A stretch of DNA of 64,000 nucleotides. Source: Azospirillum brasilense. GTDB taxonomy: Bacteria > Pseudomonadota > Alphaproteobacteria > Azospirillales > Azospirillaceae. Location: the NCBI RefSeq assembly GCF_007827795.1, contig NZ_VITI01000007.1:62001-126000 (forward strand), written 5' to 3'. The notes below the pieces were generated by a model. That model was not told the origin of the DNA and made no database searches. It worked only from the letters and a program-made list of their open reading frames with translations. Positions 38,235-49,249 of the stretch are shown piece after piece. Each line of letters starts with the position of its first letter. The first letter of the stretch is position 1. Position numbers and translations under genes: made by a program.

Positions 38235-39019
38235 CGGCGACAACCGACCGGCAGCCGCTGCTGCGCGCCGACGACCTGACCATGACCTTCGGCGGCATCA
38301 CCGCGGTGAAGGACTTCAGCTTCCACATCGAGCCCGGCGAGATCGTCGGCCTGATCGGCCCCAACGGCGCCGGCAAGACCACCTGCTTCAACATGCTGAC
38401 CGGCTTCTACGCGCCGAGCAACGGGCGGGTGCGCTTCAAGGGGCAGGACATCACCAACCGCAAGCCCCACGCCATCGCCCGGCTCGGCCTCGTCCGCAGC
38501 TTCCAGAAGACCAACGTCATGAAGCGGCTGACGGTCTTCGAGAATGTGCTGACCGGCCATTACATGGCGAGCCGGCAATCCCTCCTCGCCACCTTCTTTC
38601 CCGGCGAGGCGGTGCGCCGCGCCGAGCGCGAGGCGCGGGAGAGCGCCGCCGCCATCGTCGAGACGATGGGTCTGGCCCAGCGCATGAACGCCCCGGCGCA
38701 TCTGCTGTCCTGCGGCGAGCTGCGCCTGCTGGAGGTCGCGGTGGCGCTGGCCGCCAAGCCCAGCCTGCTGATGCTCGACGAGCCCGCCGCCGGGCTGAAC
38801 AGCCACGAGGCCGGGACCTTCGGCGCGGTGCTGAAGACGCTGGTCGGGCGCAGCATCGACGCGCTGCTGATCGTGGAGCACAACATGGATCTGGTCATGT
38901 CGGTGTCGGACCGGATCGTCGTCCTCAACTTCGGCCGCAAGCTGGCCGAGGGCCGGCCCGCCGAGATCCTGGAGAACCGGCAGGTCGCCGAAGCCTATCT
39001 CGGAAAGGCCGCCGCATGA
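38231..39019 (+). CDS. livG: Liv-type ABC transporter ATP-binding protein LivG
   Basis: ATPase of 262 aa. Walker A GPNGAGKTTCFNMLTGF, switch region LSCGELRLLEVAVALAAKP, Walker B LLMLDEPAAGLNSHE, and HNMDLVMSVSDRIVVLNFGR are clear. The ABC signature reads LSCGELR, slightly unusual but seen in LivG. ATG 38231 overlaps the livM stop, and its own stop overlaps the livF start. Confidence 0.92.
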   Translation: MTATTDRQPLLRADDLTMTFGGITAVKDFSFHIEPGEIVGLIGPNGAGKTTCFNMLTGFYAPSNGRVRFKGQDITNRKPHAIARLGLVRSFQKTNVMKRLTVFENVLTGHYMASRQSLLATFFPGEAVRRAEREARESAAAIVETMGLAQRMNAPAHLLSCGELRLLEVAVALAAKPSLLMLDEPAAGLNSHEAGTFGAVLKTLVGRSIDALLIVEHNMDLVMSVSDRIVVLNFGRKLAEGRPAEILENRQVAEAYLGKAAA

Positions 39020-39780
39020 CGCTGCTCTCCGAATCCCCCTCGCCCTCCGCCATCGCCGAGGCCGCAAACGCGCCGGTCCTCGCCGTCGACGGGCTGCACG
39101 TCACCTACGGCTCCACCGCCGCGCTGCATGGCGTGTCGCTGGACGTGCGGGCCGGTGAGACGGTCGCCCTGATCGGCGCCAACGGTGCCGGCAAGAGCAC
39201 CATCCTGCGGGCCATCTCCGGTCTGCTGAAGGCGCGCTCCGGCACCATCGTCTGGAACGGCAAGTCCATCGCCAACCTGCCCGCCGACCGCATCGTCGCC
39301 GCCGGCATCGCCCATTGCCCGGAGGAACGGCACGTCTGGCCGAACATGACGGTGCAGGAGAACATCGCGCTCGGCGCCTATCTCTGCCGCTCGCGCGAGG
39401 AGGTGCAGCGGCGCATCGGCATGGCCTTCCACCGCTTCCCCCGGCTGCGCGAGCGGTCGCGCCAGATGGCCGGAACGCTCAGCGGCGGCGAACAGCAGAT
39501 GCTCGCCATCGCCCGCGCGCTGATGTCGGAGCCGCGGCTGCTGATGCTGGACGAGCCCAGCCTCGGCCTCAGCCCGAAGATGGCCGACGAGGTGTTCGAC
39601 GTGGTGCGCTCCGTCAACGCCCACGGCGTCACCGTCCTGTTGGTCGAGCAGAACATCCACAACGCGCTGGGCGTCGCCAGCCGCGCCTATGTGGTCAAGA
39701 CGGGCCGCATCACCGCCAGCCGCCCCTCGGCGGAGCTGCGCGGCGATCCCGACCTGCTGCGCGCCTATCTGGGCGGCTGA
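39016..39780 (+). CDS. livF: Liv-type ABC transporter ATP-binding protein LivF
   Basis: ATPase of 254 aa. Walker A GANGAGKSTILRAISGL, signature LSGGEQQMLAIARALM, Walker B LLMLDEPSLGLSP and the C-terminal LLRAYLGG are all intact. An N-terminal extension of about 25 residues precedes the usual start. It is the last importer gene; nicC starts 87 bp later on the same strand. Confidence 0.92.
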   Translation: MTLLSESPSPSAIAEAANAPVLAVDGLHVTYGSTAALHGVSLDVRAGETVALIGANGAGKSTILRAISGLLKARSGTIVWNGKSIANLPADRIVAAGIAHCPEERHVWPNMTVQENIALGAYLCRSREEVQRRIGMAFHRFPRLRERSRQMAGTLSGGEQQMLAIARALMSEPRLLMLDEPSLGLSPKMADEVFDVVRSVNAHGVTVLLVEQNIHNALGVASRAYVVKTGRITASRPSAELRGDPDLLRAYLGG

Positions 39781-39815
39781 AGGCCACAGCGACGGCGAAA
39801 GGCCGTGTCACGAAT

Positions 39816-39839
39816 AATTGAACGAACGACCGAACAATT
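39816..39839. promoter_or_regulatory. Inverted repeat upstream of nicC
   Basis: AATTG and CAATT arms separated by 14 bp flank a GAACGAACGACCGAAC stretch in the only AT-rich patch between livF and nicC. It could be an operator for a pyridine-responsive regulator such as the TetR protein at the end of the cluster. The arms are short, so confidence is low. Confidence 0.25.
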
Positions 39840-39867
39840 CTCGGTCGCCGTCCTTCAGGAGGCAAGA

Positions 39868-41091
39868 GTGCGAACCAACATGCGAATTGGCATCGTCGGC
39901 GGCGGCATCGGCGGCGTCGCGCTGGCCGGCAGCCTGCTCCAGCGCGGCTTCGAGGTCCGCCTGTTCGAGCGGGCGCCGGGCTTCGGCGAGATCGGCGCCG
40001 GCATCCAGATGACGCCGAACGCGGTGAAGGTCATCAAGTCGCTGGGTCTGCTGGACAAGATGCTGGCCGCCGGCTTCCTGCCGCAGTCGCTGGTCGGGCG
40101 CAACTGGCGCAGCGGGCGGGAGAGCTTCCGCACGCCGCTGATCGAGACCTGCCCGGTCCTCTACGACGCGCCCTTCATCCACATCCATCGCGCCGACCTG
40201 CACGCCATCCTGGCCTCGCTGGTCCCGGAGAGCGTCGCCAATTTCGGGGTGGGCTGCACCGGTGTCCGCCAGGACAAGAGCACGGCGGTCGCCAGCTTCA
40301 GCGACGGCAGCGAGTACGAGGCCGACCTGATCGTCGGCGCCGACGGCGTGCGCTCCGTCGTGCGCTCCGCCCTGTTCGGGCCGGAGGCGCCGCGCTTCAC
40401 CGGCCACATGTGCTACCGCGCCGTGGTGCCGACCGGCGGGGTGGTGGACTACGTCAGCCCCGACGCCTCCTTCTGGTTCGGGCCGCACAGCCATGTCGTG
40501 ACCTACTACGTGCGCGGCGGCAACGCCGTGAACATCGTGGCGGTCGCCGAGACCAAGGAGTGGGTCGAGGAGTCCTGGAACGCCCCCAGCAGCAAGGAGG
40601 AGATGCTCGGCGCCTTCCGAGGCTGGCACCGCAACGTGGAGACGCTCTTCAGCAAGGTGGATCAGGTCTACAAATGGGGCTTGTTCGACCGCGACCCGAT
40701 GACGAGCTGGTCGAAGGGCCGCATCACGCTGATGGGCGACGCCGCGCACCCCATGCTGCCCTTCCTCTCGCAGGGAGCCGCGATGGCGATCGAGGACGCC
40801 TATGTGCTGGCCGAATCCCTGAAGGGGCATGGCGGCGACGTGGCCTCGGCGCTGCGCGACTACGAGGCGGAGCGGCTTCCCCGCACCAGCCGCGTCCAGC
40901 TGGAGGCGCGGGAGCGCGGGCGGACCTACCACCTGCCCTCCCCGCTGGCCCAGGCGAAGCGCGACTTCGTCTACTGGCTGCGCGGTCTGTTCAACCCACA
41001 GGCCACCGGCATCCAGGCCAACTGGGTCTACCAGTACGACGCCCGCGCCTTCCGCCCGAACCTCTCCGACAAGCCGCGCCTCGTCGCGTAA
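39868..41091 (+). CDS. nicC: FAD-dependent monooxygenase, candidate 6-hydroxynicotinate 3-monooxygenase
   Basis: Group A flavin monooxygenase of 407 aa. It has the GxGxxG FAD site IVGGGIGGVALAG, the DG motif VGADGVRSVVR and the GD motif LMGDAAHPMLPFLSQG. AGGAGG with a five-base spacer points to GTG 39868 as the start rather than ATG 39880. By sequence it looks closer to salicylate/3-hydroxybenzoate-type hydroxylases than to Pseudomonas NicC, but it sits directly before nicE, nicD, nicX and nicF, where NicC would turn 6-hydroxynicotinate into 2,5-dihydroxypyridine. The substrate is therefore inferred from the operon. Confidence 0.72.
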   Translation: MRTNMRIGIVGGGIGGVALAGSLLQRGFEVRLFERAPGFGEIGAGIQMTPNAVKVIKSLGLLDKMLAAGFLPQSLVGRNWRSGRESFRTPLIETCPVLYDAPFIHIHRADLHAILASLVPESVANFGVGCTGVRQDKSTAVASFSDGSEYEADLIVGADGVRSVVRSALFGPEAPRFTGHMCYRAVVPTGGVVDYVSPDASFWFGPHSHVVTYYVRGGNAVNIVAVAETKEWVEESWNAPSSKEEMLGAFRGWHRNVETLFSKVDQVYKWGLFDRDPMTSWSKGRITLMGDAAHPMLPFLSQGAAMAIEDAYVLAESLKGHGGDVASALRDYEAERLPRTSRVQLEARERGRTYHLPSPLAQAKRDFVYWLRGLFNPQATGIQANWVYQYDARAFRPNLSDKPRLVA

Positions 41092-41181
41092 TGCCCCCAC
41101 CCTAACCCTCCCCCGCTGCGCAGGGGAGGGGACTCAACTCCCTCCCCTGCGTTAGCGGGGGAGGGCCGGGGTGGGGGCAAG
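41092..41181. repeat. Palindromic intergenic repeat, short type (copy 2)
   Basis: About 90 bp, beginning one base after the nicC stop. The arms TGCCCCCACCCTAACCCTCC and GGAGGGCCGGGGTGGGGGCA pair, with a second hairpin CCCTCCCCTGC/GCAGGGGAGGG inside. It separates nicC from nicE within what is otherwise a tight operon. Confidence 0.8.
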
Positions 41182-41228
41182 GGCAGCAACGAGAGCCAGC
41201 CGCCGCAAGACATCTCCAAGGACCGACC

Positions 41229-41984
41229 ATGACCAACAAGACCTATCGCATCGGCCAGATCGTCCCCAGTTCCAACACGACCATGGAGACGGAAATCCCG
41301 GCGATGCTGACCGCCCACGCGTTGGCGCACGGCACCCGCTTCACCTTCCATTCCAGCCGCATGCGCATGAAGACGGTGAAGAAGGAGGAACTCGCCGCCA
41401 TGGACGCCGAGTCCGACCGCTGCGCGCTGGAGCTGTCGGACGCCCGCGTCGACGTGCTGGGCTACGCCTGCCTCGTCGCCATCATGAGCATGGGCAAGGG
41501 CTACCACCGCGTCTCGCAGGAGCGGCTGCACGGGCGCACCGCGGAGAACGGCGGGACGGCCCCGGTCATCACCAGCGCCGGCGCGCTCGTCGACGGGCTG
41601 CACGTGCTGGGCGCCAAGAGGATCGCCCTGGTCGCCCCCTACATGAAGCCGCTGGCCCAGCTCGTCGTCGATTACATCGAGCATGAGGGCGTGCAGGTCG
41701 CCGATTGGCGCGCACTGGAAATCCCCGACAATCTGGAGGTCGGACGCCACGACCCGTCCCGCCTGCCGGGGATCGTCGCAAGCATGGATACCGCCGGGGT
41801 GGACGCCATCGTGCTGTCGGCCTGCGTCCAGATGCCGTCGCTGCCCGCCATCGCGCAGGTCGAGGCGATGACCGGCAAGCCGGTGCTGAGCGCCGCCGTC
41901 GCCACCACCTACGCCAAGCTGAAGGCGCTGGGCCTGCCGACGCGCGTTCCGGGGGCCGGCGCCCTGCTCTCCGGCGCCTACTGA
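41229..41984 (+). CDS. nicE: Maleate cis-trans isomerase
   Basis: Converts maleate to fumarate, the last step of nicotinate breakdown (251 aa). The family start RIGQIVPSSNTTMETEIPAM is clear. The two catalytic cysteines are at residue 81 (LGYACLVAIMSMG) and 199 (VLSACVQMPSLP), one position earlier than the pair known in Pseudomonas NicE. It is a soluble cytoplasmic enzyme of the Asp/Glu racemase superfamily. The gene is 15 bp ahead of nicD. Confidence 0.93.
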   Translation: MTNKTYRIGQIVPSSNTTMETEIPAMLTAHALAHGTRFTFHSSRMRMKTVKKEELAAMDAESDRCALELSDARVDVLGYACLVAIMSMGKGYHRVSQERLHGRTAENGGTAPVITSAGALVDGLHVLGAKRIALVAPYMKPLAQLVVDYIEHEGVQVADWRALEIPDNLEVGRHDPSRLPGIVASMDTAGVDAIVLSACVQMPSLPAIAQVEAMTGKPVLSAAVATTYAKLKALGLPTRVPGAGALLSGAY

Positions 41985-41998
41985 GCGGGGGTTATGCC

Positions 41999-42814
41999 AT
42001 GACCAGCAGCACTTTCCGCTACGGCGCGAACGTCCGCGCCAACGGCATCCGCCAGCATTACCTGCGCTACGGCGGCGAGGGGAAAACCCGTCCCGTCGTC
42101 ATCGTTCCGGGCATCACCAGCCCCGCCGTCACCTGGGGCTTCGTGGCGGAACGCTTCGGGCGCAACTTCGACACCTACGTGCTCGACGTGCGCGGGCGCG
42201 GCCTGTCGGAGGCGTCGGACGCGCTCGATTATGGGCTGGACGCCATGGCCGCCGACGTGACGGCCTTCGCCGAGGCCCTGAACCTGCGCGACTACGCGCT
42301 GGTCGGCCACTCCATGGGCGCGCGCATCAGCCTGCGCGCGGTCAGCCGCCATGGCGCCGCTCCGGCGCGGCTGGTCATGGTCGATCCGCCGGTCTCCGGA
42401 CCGGGCCGCCGTCCCTACCCGGCGCAGTTGCCCTGGTACGTGGACTCCATCCGCCTCATGCGCGAGGGCGCCGACCTGGAGGCGATGCGGCCCTTCTGCC
42501 CGACCTGGACGGACGAGCAACTCCGCCTGCGCGCCGAATGGCTGCACACCTGCGACGAGCGGGCCATCGTCACCGCCTTCAACGACTTCCAGACCGACGA
42601 CATCCACGCCGACTTCCCGCGCATCCCCTGCCCGGCCCTGCTGATCGCCGCCGGGCGCGGCGACGTGATCCGGCCCGAGGAGGAGGCGGAAATCCGCAAG
42701 CTTCAGCCCGAGCTGGCCGTCACCCGCGTCGAGGGGGCCGGCCACATGATCCCCTGGGACGACGAGGAGAGCTTCTACCGCGCCTTCGGCACCTTCCTCG
42801 GCACCGCCGTCTGA
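41999..42814 (+). CDS. nicD: N-formylmaleamate deformylase
   Basis: Alpha/beta hydrolase (271 aa) that removes formate from N-formylmaleamate to give maleamate. Similarity to Pseudomonas NicD is strong (VRANGIRQHYLRYGG; VPGITSPAVTWGFVAERFG; VDPPVSGPGRR; LRAEWLHTC). The catalytic triad is S105 (GHSMGAR), D129 (MVDPP) and H249 (GAGHMIPWDD), each shifted by four from the published S101/D125/H245. It is translated 14 bp after nicE and 27 bp before nicX. Confidence 0.94.
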   Translation: MTSSTFRYGANVRANGIRQHYLRYGGEGKTRPVVIVPGITSPAVTWGFVAERFGRNFDTYVLDVRGRGLSEASDALDYGLDAMAADVTAFAEALNLRDYALVGHSMGARISLRAVSRHGAAPARLVMVDPPVSGPGRRPYPAQLPWYVDSIRLMREGADLEAMRPFCPTWTDEQLRLRAEWLHTCDERAIVTAFNDFQTDDIHADFPRIPCPALLIAAGRGDVIRPEEEAEIRKLQPELAVTRVEGAGHMIPWDDEESFYRAFGTFLGTAV

Positions 42815-42841
42815 CCGCCCATCCGGAAAGGGACACGCATC

Positions 42842-43888
42842 ATGCCCGTCAGTGACGCCGATATGGTCCGCGCCTGGACCCATGTTCTGACCCTGTCGAA
42901 GCTGAAGCCGCAGGAGGTGGTCACCGTCCTGACCAGCGACGGCACCCACCCGCAGACCCTGCGCACCGCCCTGATCGCCGCCACCAATTTGGGGGCGCGG
43001 GTCAACCGGCTGGACCTGCCGCCGGTCAACGCGGAGCACGCCCACAGCCGCGACAGCCTCGCCTATCTCGGCACCACCCCGCTGACCGGCAACCGCGCCG
43101 CCATGGCCGCGCTGAAGGAAAGCGATCTGGTGCTGGACCTGATGACCCTCCTCTTCTCGCCGGAGCAGATGGAGATCCTGGAGAGCGGCACCAAGATCCT
43201 GCTCGCCGTCGAGCCGCCGGAGGTTCTCGTCCGCCTGCTGCCTAGCCTGGAGGACAAGGCGACCGTCGGCGAGGCGACGGCGCTGCTGAAGGCGGCCAAG
43301 GAGATGCACGTCACCTCGCGGGCCGGCACCGACCTGCGCCTGCCCATTGGGGAGTTCCCGACGGTGCAGGAATACGGCTTCGTCGACGAGCCGGGGCGCT
43401 GGGACCATTGGCCGAGCGGCTTCGGCTTCACCTTCCCCAACGAGGGGCAGGCGAGCGGGCGGATCGTCCTCGACAAGGGCGACATCCTGCTGCCGATGAA
43501 GTCCTACCTGACTTCGCAGATCGAGATGACGGTGGAGAGGGGCTACGTCACCGCCATCACCGGCGGGTTGGACGCCGACCTGCTGAACGACTACATGGAC
43601 GCCTTCGCCGACCCGGAGGCCTACGCCATCTCCCACATCGGCTGGGGCACGCAGAAGCGGGCGCGCTGGTCGACGCTCGGCCTCTACGACCGGGAGCAGA
43701 CGCTGGGCATGGACGCGCGGGCCTTCGCCGGAAACTTCCTCTTCTCGCTCGGCCCCAACAACGAGGCGGGCGGGTCGCGCACCACCGCCTGCCACATCGA
43801 CATTCCCATGCGGAACTGCACCGTCCGCCTGGACGGGCGCGAGGTCGTCCGCGAGGGCAAGCTGCTGGCCGGAAAGGAACTGGCATGA
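42842..43888 (+). CDS. nicX: 2,5-dihydroxypyridine 5,6-dioxygenase
   Basis: Iron(II) ring-cleaving dioxygenase (348 aa) that opens 2,5-dihydroxypyridine to N-formylmaleamate. H265 (AISHIGWG), H318 and D320 (CHIDIPMRN) fall at the same numbers as the iron ligands described for Pseudomonas NicX. It belongs to the aminopeptidase-T-like fold and is cytoplasmic. It overlaps the next gene, nicF, by four bases. This is the most specific marker that the cluster degrades hydroxylated pyridines. Confidence 0.95.
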   Translation: MPVSDADMVRAWTHVLTLSKLKPQEVVTVLTSDGTHPQTLRTALIAATNLGARVNRLDLPPVNAEHAHSRDSLAYLGTTPLTGNRAAMAALKESDLVLDLMTLLFSPEQMEILESGTKILLAVEPPEVLVRLLPSLEDKATVGEATALLKAAKEMHVTSRAGTDLRLPIGEFPTVQEYGFVDEPGRWDHWPSGFGFTFPNEGQASGRIVLDKGDILLPMKSYLTSQIEMTVERGYVTAITGGLDADLLNDYMDAFADPEAYAISHIGWGTQKRARWSTLGLYDREQTLGMDARAFAGNFLFSLGPNNEAGGSRTTACHIDIPMRNCTVRLDGREVVREGKLLAGKELA

Positions 43889-44499
43889 GTGTTTCGGAAC
43901 AGGCCGTCTACGAGCGGCAGGGCTTCGGCCAGTCGCTGGGCATCCAGGGCCAGATCGGCTTGCTGATCGTCGATTTCGTCAACGGCTTCGCCGACCCGGC
44001 GGTGTTCGGCGGCGGCAACATCGCGCCGGCCATCGCCCGCACGGCGCAGGTGCTGGCGAAGGCCCGGCAGCGCGGCTGGTTCGTCGCCCACAGCCGGATC
44101 GTCTACGCCGACGACGGGTCGGACGGGAACGTCTTCTCCATCAAGGTGCCGGGCATGCAGACCCTGACCGAGCACGCCGCCATCAGCGCCATCGTGCCGG
44201 AGCTGACTCCGGTGCCGGGGGAGCTTGTGGTGCGCAAGACGGTACCGTCGGCCTTTTTCGGGACCGGGCTGGCGCCGTGGTTGACACAGCGCGGCGTCGA
44301 GACTCTTTTGATCGCCGGAGCGACGACGAGCGGCTGCGTGCGGGCCAGCGTGGTGGACGCCATGTGCCACGGCTTCCGCCCGGTCGTCATGGCCGATTGC
44401 GTGGGCGACCGCGCCCTGGCGCCGCACGAGGCCAACCTGTTCGACATCGGCCAGAAATACGGCGACGTGGTTCCGGCGGAGCGCGTTCTCGCCTTGTGA
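43885..44499 (+). CDS. nicF: Maleamate amidohydrolase
   Basis: Isochorismatase-family cysteine hydrolase (204 aa) releasing ammonia from maleamate to form maleate. The triad is D30 (LLIVDFVNGF), K118 (VVRKTVPSAF) and C151 (GATTSGCVRAS). It overlaps nicX by four bases and is the last catabolic gene; a TetR regulator follows after 79 bp. Close relatives include N-carbamoylsarcosine amidohydrolase, but the context decides for NicF. Confidence 0.93.
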   Translation: MSVSEQAVYERQGFGQSLGIQGQIGLLIVDFVNGFADPAVFGGGNIAPAIARTAQVLAKARQRGWFVAHSRIVYADDGSDGNVFSIKVPGMQTLTEHAAISAIVPELTPVPGELVVRKTVPSAFFGTGLAPWLTQRGVETLLIAGATTSGCVRASVVDAMCHGFRPVVMADCVGDRALAPHEANLFDIGQKYGDVVPAERVLAL

Positions 44500-44578
44500 G
44501 ACGCGGCCAGGGTTGAAAAGAGGATCGGACGTTGCACCATGTTAGACTTTCCATCCGAAGAGTGCCGCCGGGATTGAG

Positions 44579-45355
44579 ATGAGCCGACCGATGAGCAAAG
44601 TGCAGGACAGCGTGCCCGTCGCCGACACCGCGCCGGAGAGCGGCCCGGCGCGGGGCCGCCCCGCGCGCGGCCGCCGGGCCGGGCCGGGCCGTCCGGAGGG
44701 CACCAGCAACGTGCGCGACCAGATCCTGGACGCGGCGGAGCTGGAGTTCGCCAACCTCGGCTACGCCGGCACCAGCCTGCGCAACGTCGCCGACCGGGCC
44801 GAGGTGACCCAGGCCCTCATCAGCTATTACTTCGGGTCCAAGCACGGGCTGTTCGAGGAGGTCTTCCTGCGCCGCGGCCGGAAGATCGCCGACGAGCGCA
44901 TGGAGCGGCTGGAGGCGCTGCGCCGTGGGCCTACGCCGCCGGCGGTGCGCGACATCGTCTACGCCTTCCTGATGCCGGCGCTGGCCATGCGCGAGACGGA
45001 GGGGGGCCGCACCTTCATGCGGCTCCAGGCCCGGCTGCACACCGAGCCGCCGGAGATTTCCTACAAGCTGCGCAACGAGGCCTACGACGCCTCGACCCGC
45101 ATCTTCGCCGCCGCTCTGAAGCAGGCGTTGCCGCATCTGTCGGAGCGGGACGTTTACTGGCGGATGACGCTGATGATCGGCGCCTATCTCTACGCCTTCT
45201 CCGACACCCACCGTCTGGAGGAGCTGGCGCCGGGCATCTGCAACCCCGGCGACCCGGACGAGATCATCACGGAGATCAGCAGCTTCGTCAGCGCCGGGAT
45301 GCTGGCCCCGGTGCCGGACCCCGTGCGGGCGCCGGGGAAGAGGAAGCGGGGGTAG
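44579..45355 (+). CDS. TetR/AcrR family transcriptional regulator
   Basis: A 258 aa regulator with an N-terminal tail rich in Arg, Gly and Pro (residues 17-42, probably disordered). The HTH domain (VRDQILDAAELEFANLGYAG; LRNVADRAEVTQALISYYFG) follows, and then a ligand-binding domain. ATG 44591 is an alternative start. It is co-directional with the nic genes and could control them, as the TetR-type NicS does for nicAB in Pseudomonas putida, but NicR there is MarR-type. No operator is proven. Confidence 0.85.
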   Translation: MSRPMSKVQDSVPVADTAPESGPARGRPARGRRAGPGRPEGTSNVRDQILDAAELEFANLGYAGTSLRNVADRAEVTQALISYYFGSKHGLFEEVFLRRGRKIADERMERLEALRRGPTPPAVRDIVYAFLMPALAMRETEGGRTFMRLQARLHTEPPEISYKLRNEAYDASTRIFAAALKQALPHLSERDVYWRMTLMIGAYLYAFSDTHRLEELAPGICNPGDPDEIITEISSFVSAGMLAPVPDPVRAPGKRKRG

Positions 45356-45383
45356 GGTTTGTTGTTGGAGAGCGGTTGCCTTG

Positions 45384-45470
45384 GTGCCCCCCTCCCGACC
45401 TCCCCCCGCTTTGCAGGGGGAGGAGTTTAAGCCCTCCCCTGCGCAGCGGGGGAGGGTTGGGTGGGGGCCC
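45384..45470. repeat. Palindromic intergenic repeat, short type (copy 3)
   Basis: About 87 bp between the convergent TetR and FruR genes, only 3 bp from the fruR stop. Arms GTGCCCCCCTCCC and GGGTTGGGTGGGGGCC with an inner CCCCCTGC/GCAGGGGG-type pair. It may end transcription from both sides; no U-run is present on either strand. Confidence 0.75.
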
Positions 45471-45473
45471 AAT

Positions 45474-46490
45474 TCAACCGCTCACCCCACCCGTCGATCC
45501 CCGCGCCACGCAGGTCCCCGACAGCACCACCTTGCGCGTCGCCCGCTCCGGGTCGTCGAGCCGCTCGAACAGCAGCGTCATCGCCGCCCGCCCGATCTCG
45601 TGGACCGGCTGTTCGATCACCGTCAGGCCGGGACCGACCAGCTCCGTCCAGGGCTCGTTGTCGAAACCGGCCACCGCCAGATCGCCGGGAATCGCCAGCC
45701 CCAGCGTCCGCGCCGCCTTCACCACCCCCATCAGCAACAGGCTGTTGCTGACCATCACCGCGTCCGGCATGGCGCCGGAGCGCCGCGCCTCCGCCAGCCA
45801 GCGGGCGATCTCCGCCTCCGCCGCCTCGGCGGTCGGCGGGACGAAGCGCGCCTCCGCGTGCAGCCCATGGGCGGCCAGCGCCGCCTGATAGCCGGCGTGG
45901 CGCTCCACCGCCGTGGTGCTGGTGTTGCCGAACAGGCCGGCGATGCGGCGGTAGCCCTGTCCATGCAGGTGATCAACCAGAAGGGCGGCGGCCTGCGGGT
46001 TGTCCAGCACCACCGAATCGAAGCGCCCGGCGGGCGCGCTGCGGTCGATCAGCACCACCGGGAAATCCAGGTCGGCCCGGTCGAGCTGGGCCAGCGTCGC
46101 GCGGGTCGGCGCGAAGATCAGGCCGGTCACCCGCTCCTCCTGCATCAGCCGCAGGTACATGGCCTCCCGCTCCGGGTTCTCGTCGGTGTTGCACAGGATC
46201 ACCCGCATCCCGGCCTGGAAGGCGGCGTCCTCCACCGCGCGGCTGACCGCCGTGAAGAAAGGGTTGCGGATGTCCGAGACGATCAGCCCGATGGTCTGGG
46301 AATGTTGCGAGCGCAGCCGCCGCGCCGACAGGTTCGGGCGGTAGCCGGTGGCCCGCACCGCGTCCTCCACCCGCGCGCGCAGCGCGTCGCTGACCGGGCC
46401 GTTGCTCAGCACCCGCGACACCGTGGCGACCGAGACGCCGGCCTCGCGGGCGACGTCCTTGATTCCGATGGCTTTGACGCTGTCGCTCAT
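45474..46490 (-). CDS. fruR: LacI family regulator of the fructose operon
   Basis: A 338 aa LacI/GalR repressor. The HTH IGIKDVAREAGVSVATVSRV and hinge region YRPNLSARRLRSQHS are followed by the periplasmic-binding-protein-like effector domain (TIGLIVSDIRNPFFTAVSRA; LIDRSAPAGRFDSVVLDN). It diverges from fruBKA. A 14 bp palindromic operator lies 37 bp upstream of its own start and another before fruB, so it probably represses both until a fructose phosphate appears. The start at 46490 aligns with LacI N-termini; the longer frame upstream covers the operator and was not used. Confidence 0.88.
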   Translation of the reverse strand: MSDSVKAIGIKDVAREAGVSVATVSRVLSNGPVSDALRARVEDAVRATGYRPNLSARRLRSQHSQTIGLIVSDIRNPFFTAVSRAVEDAAFQAGMRVILCNTDENPEREAMYLRLMQEERVTGLIFAPTRATLAQLDRADLDFPVVLIDRSAPAGRFDSVVLDNPQAAALLVDHLHGQGYRRIAGLFGNTSTTAVERHAGYQAALAAHGLHAEARFVPPTAEAAEAEIARWLAEARRSGAMPDAVMVSNSLLLMGVVKAARTLGLAIPGDLAVAGFDNEPWTELVGPGLTVIEQPVHEIGRAAMTLLFERLDDPERATRKVVLSGTCVARGSTGGVSG

Positions 46491-46526
46491 GATGATCCGG
46501 TCACCGATCCGTCTTGAAACCGTTTT

Positions 46527-46540
46527 TGAAATCGTTTCCA
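46527..46540. promoter_or_regulatory. FruR-type operator O1
   Basis: TGAAATCGTTTCCA matches the TGAAAACGTTTACA palindrome at 12 of 14 positions and carries the CG centre of LacI-family sites. It lies just upstream of fruR, fitting autoregulation. A weaker related motif (TGAAACCGTTTT) abuts it at 46515. Confidence 0.65.
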
Positions 46541-46628
46541 TCCCTTGGGACCGTTTCACCGCCCCATACGGCTCAGTCTGCCCGAAGGAGGCGGCGGATT
46601 CAATGTAAACTCCGTTGACAGAGCTTTA

Positions 46629-46642
46629 TGTAATCGTTTTCA
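46629..46642. promoter_or_regulatory. FruR-type operator O2, with overlapping -35
   Basis: TGTAATCGTTTTCA; its reverse complement matches TGAAAACGTTTACA at 13 of 14 positions. It lies 70 bp before fruB, right after a perfect TTGACA at 46615-46620, so bound repressor would cover the fruBKA promoter. The -10 box is not distinct. Confidence 0.7.
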
Positions 46643-46711
46643 ATAACAGCGCTGCAAGGACGACACCCAAGACCGCCCGGCGCCAAACCGAACGGAGGAG
46701 ACGGACCCGCC

Positions 46712-49245
<2,534 letters not shown>

Positions 49246-49249
<4 letters not shown>

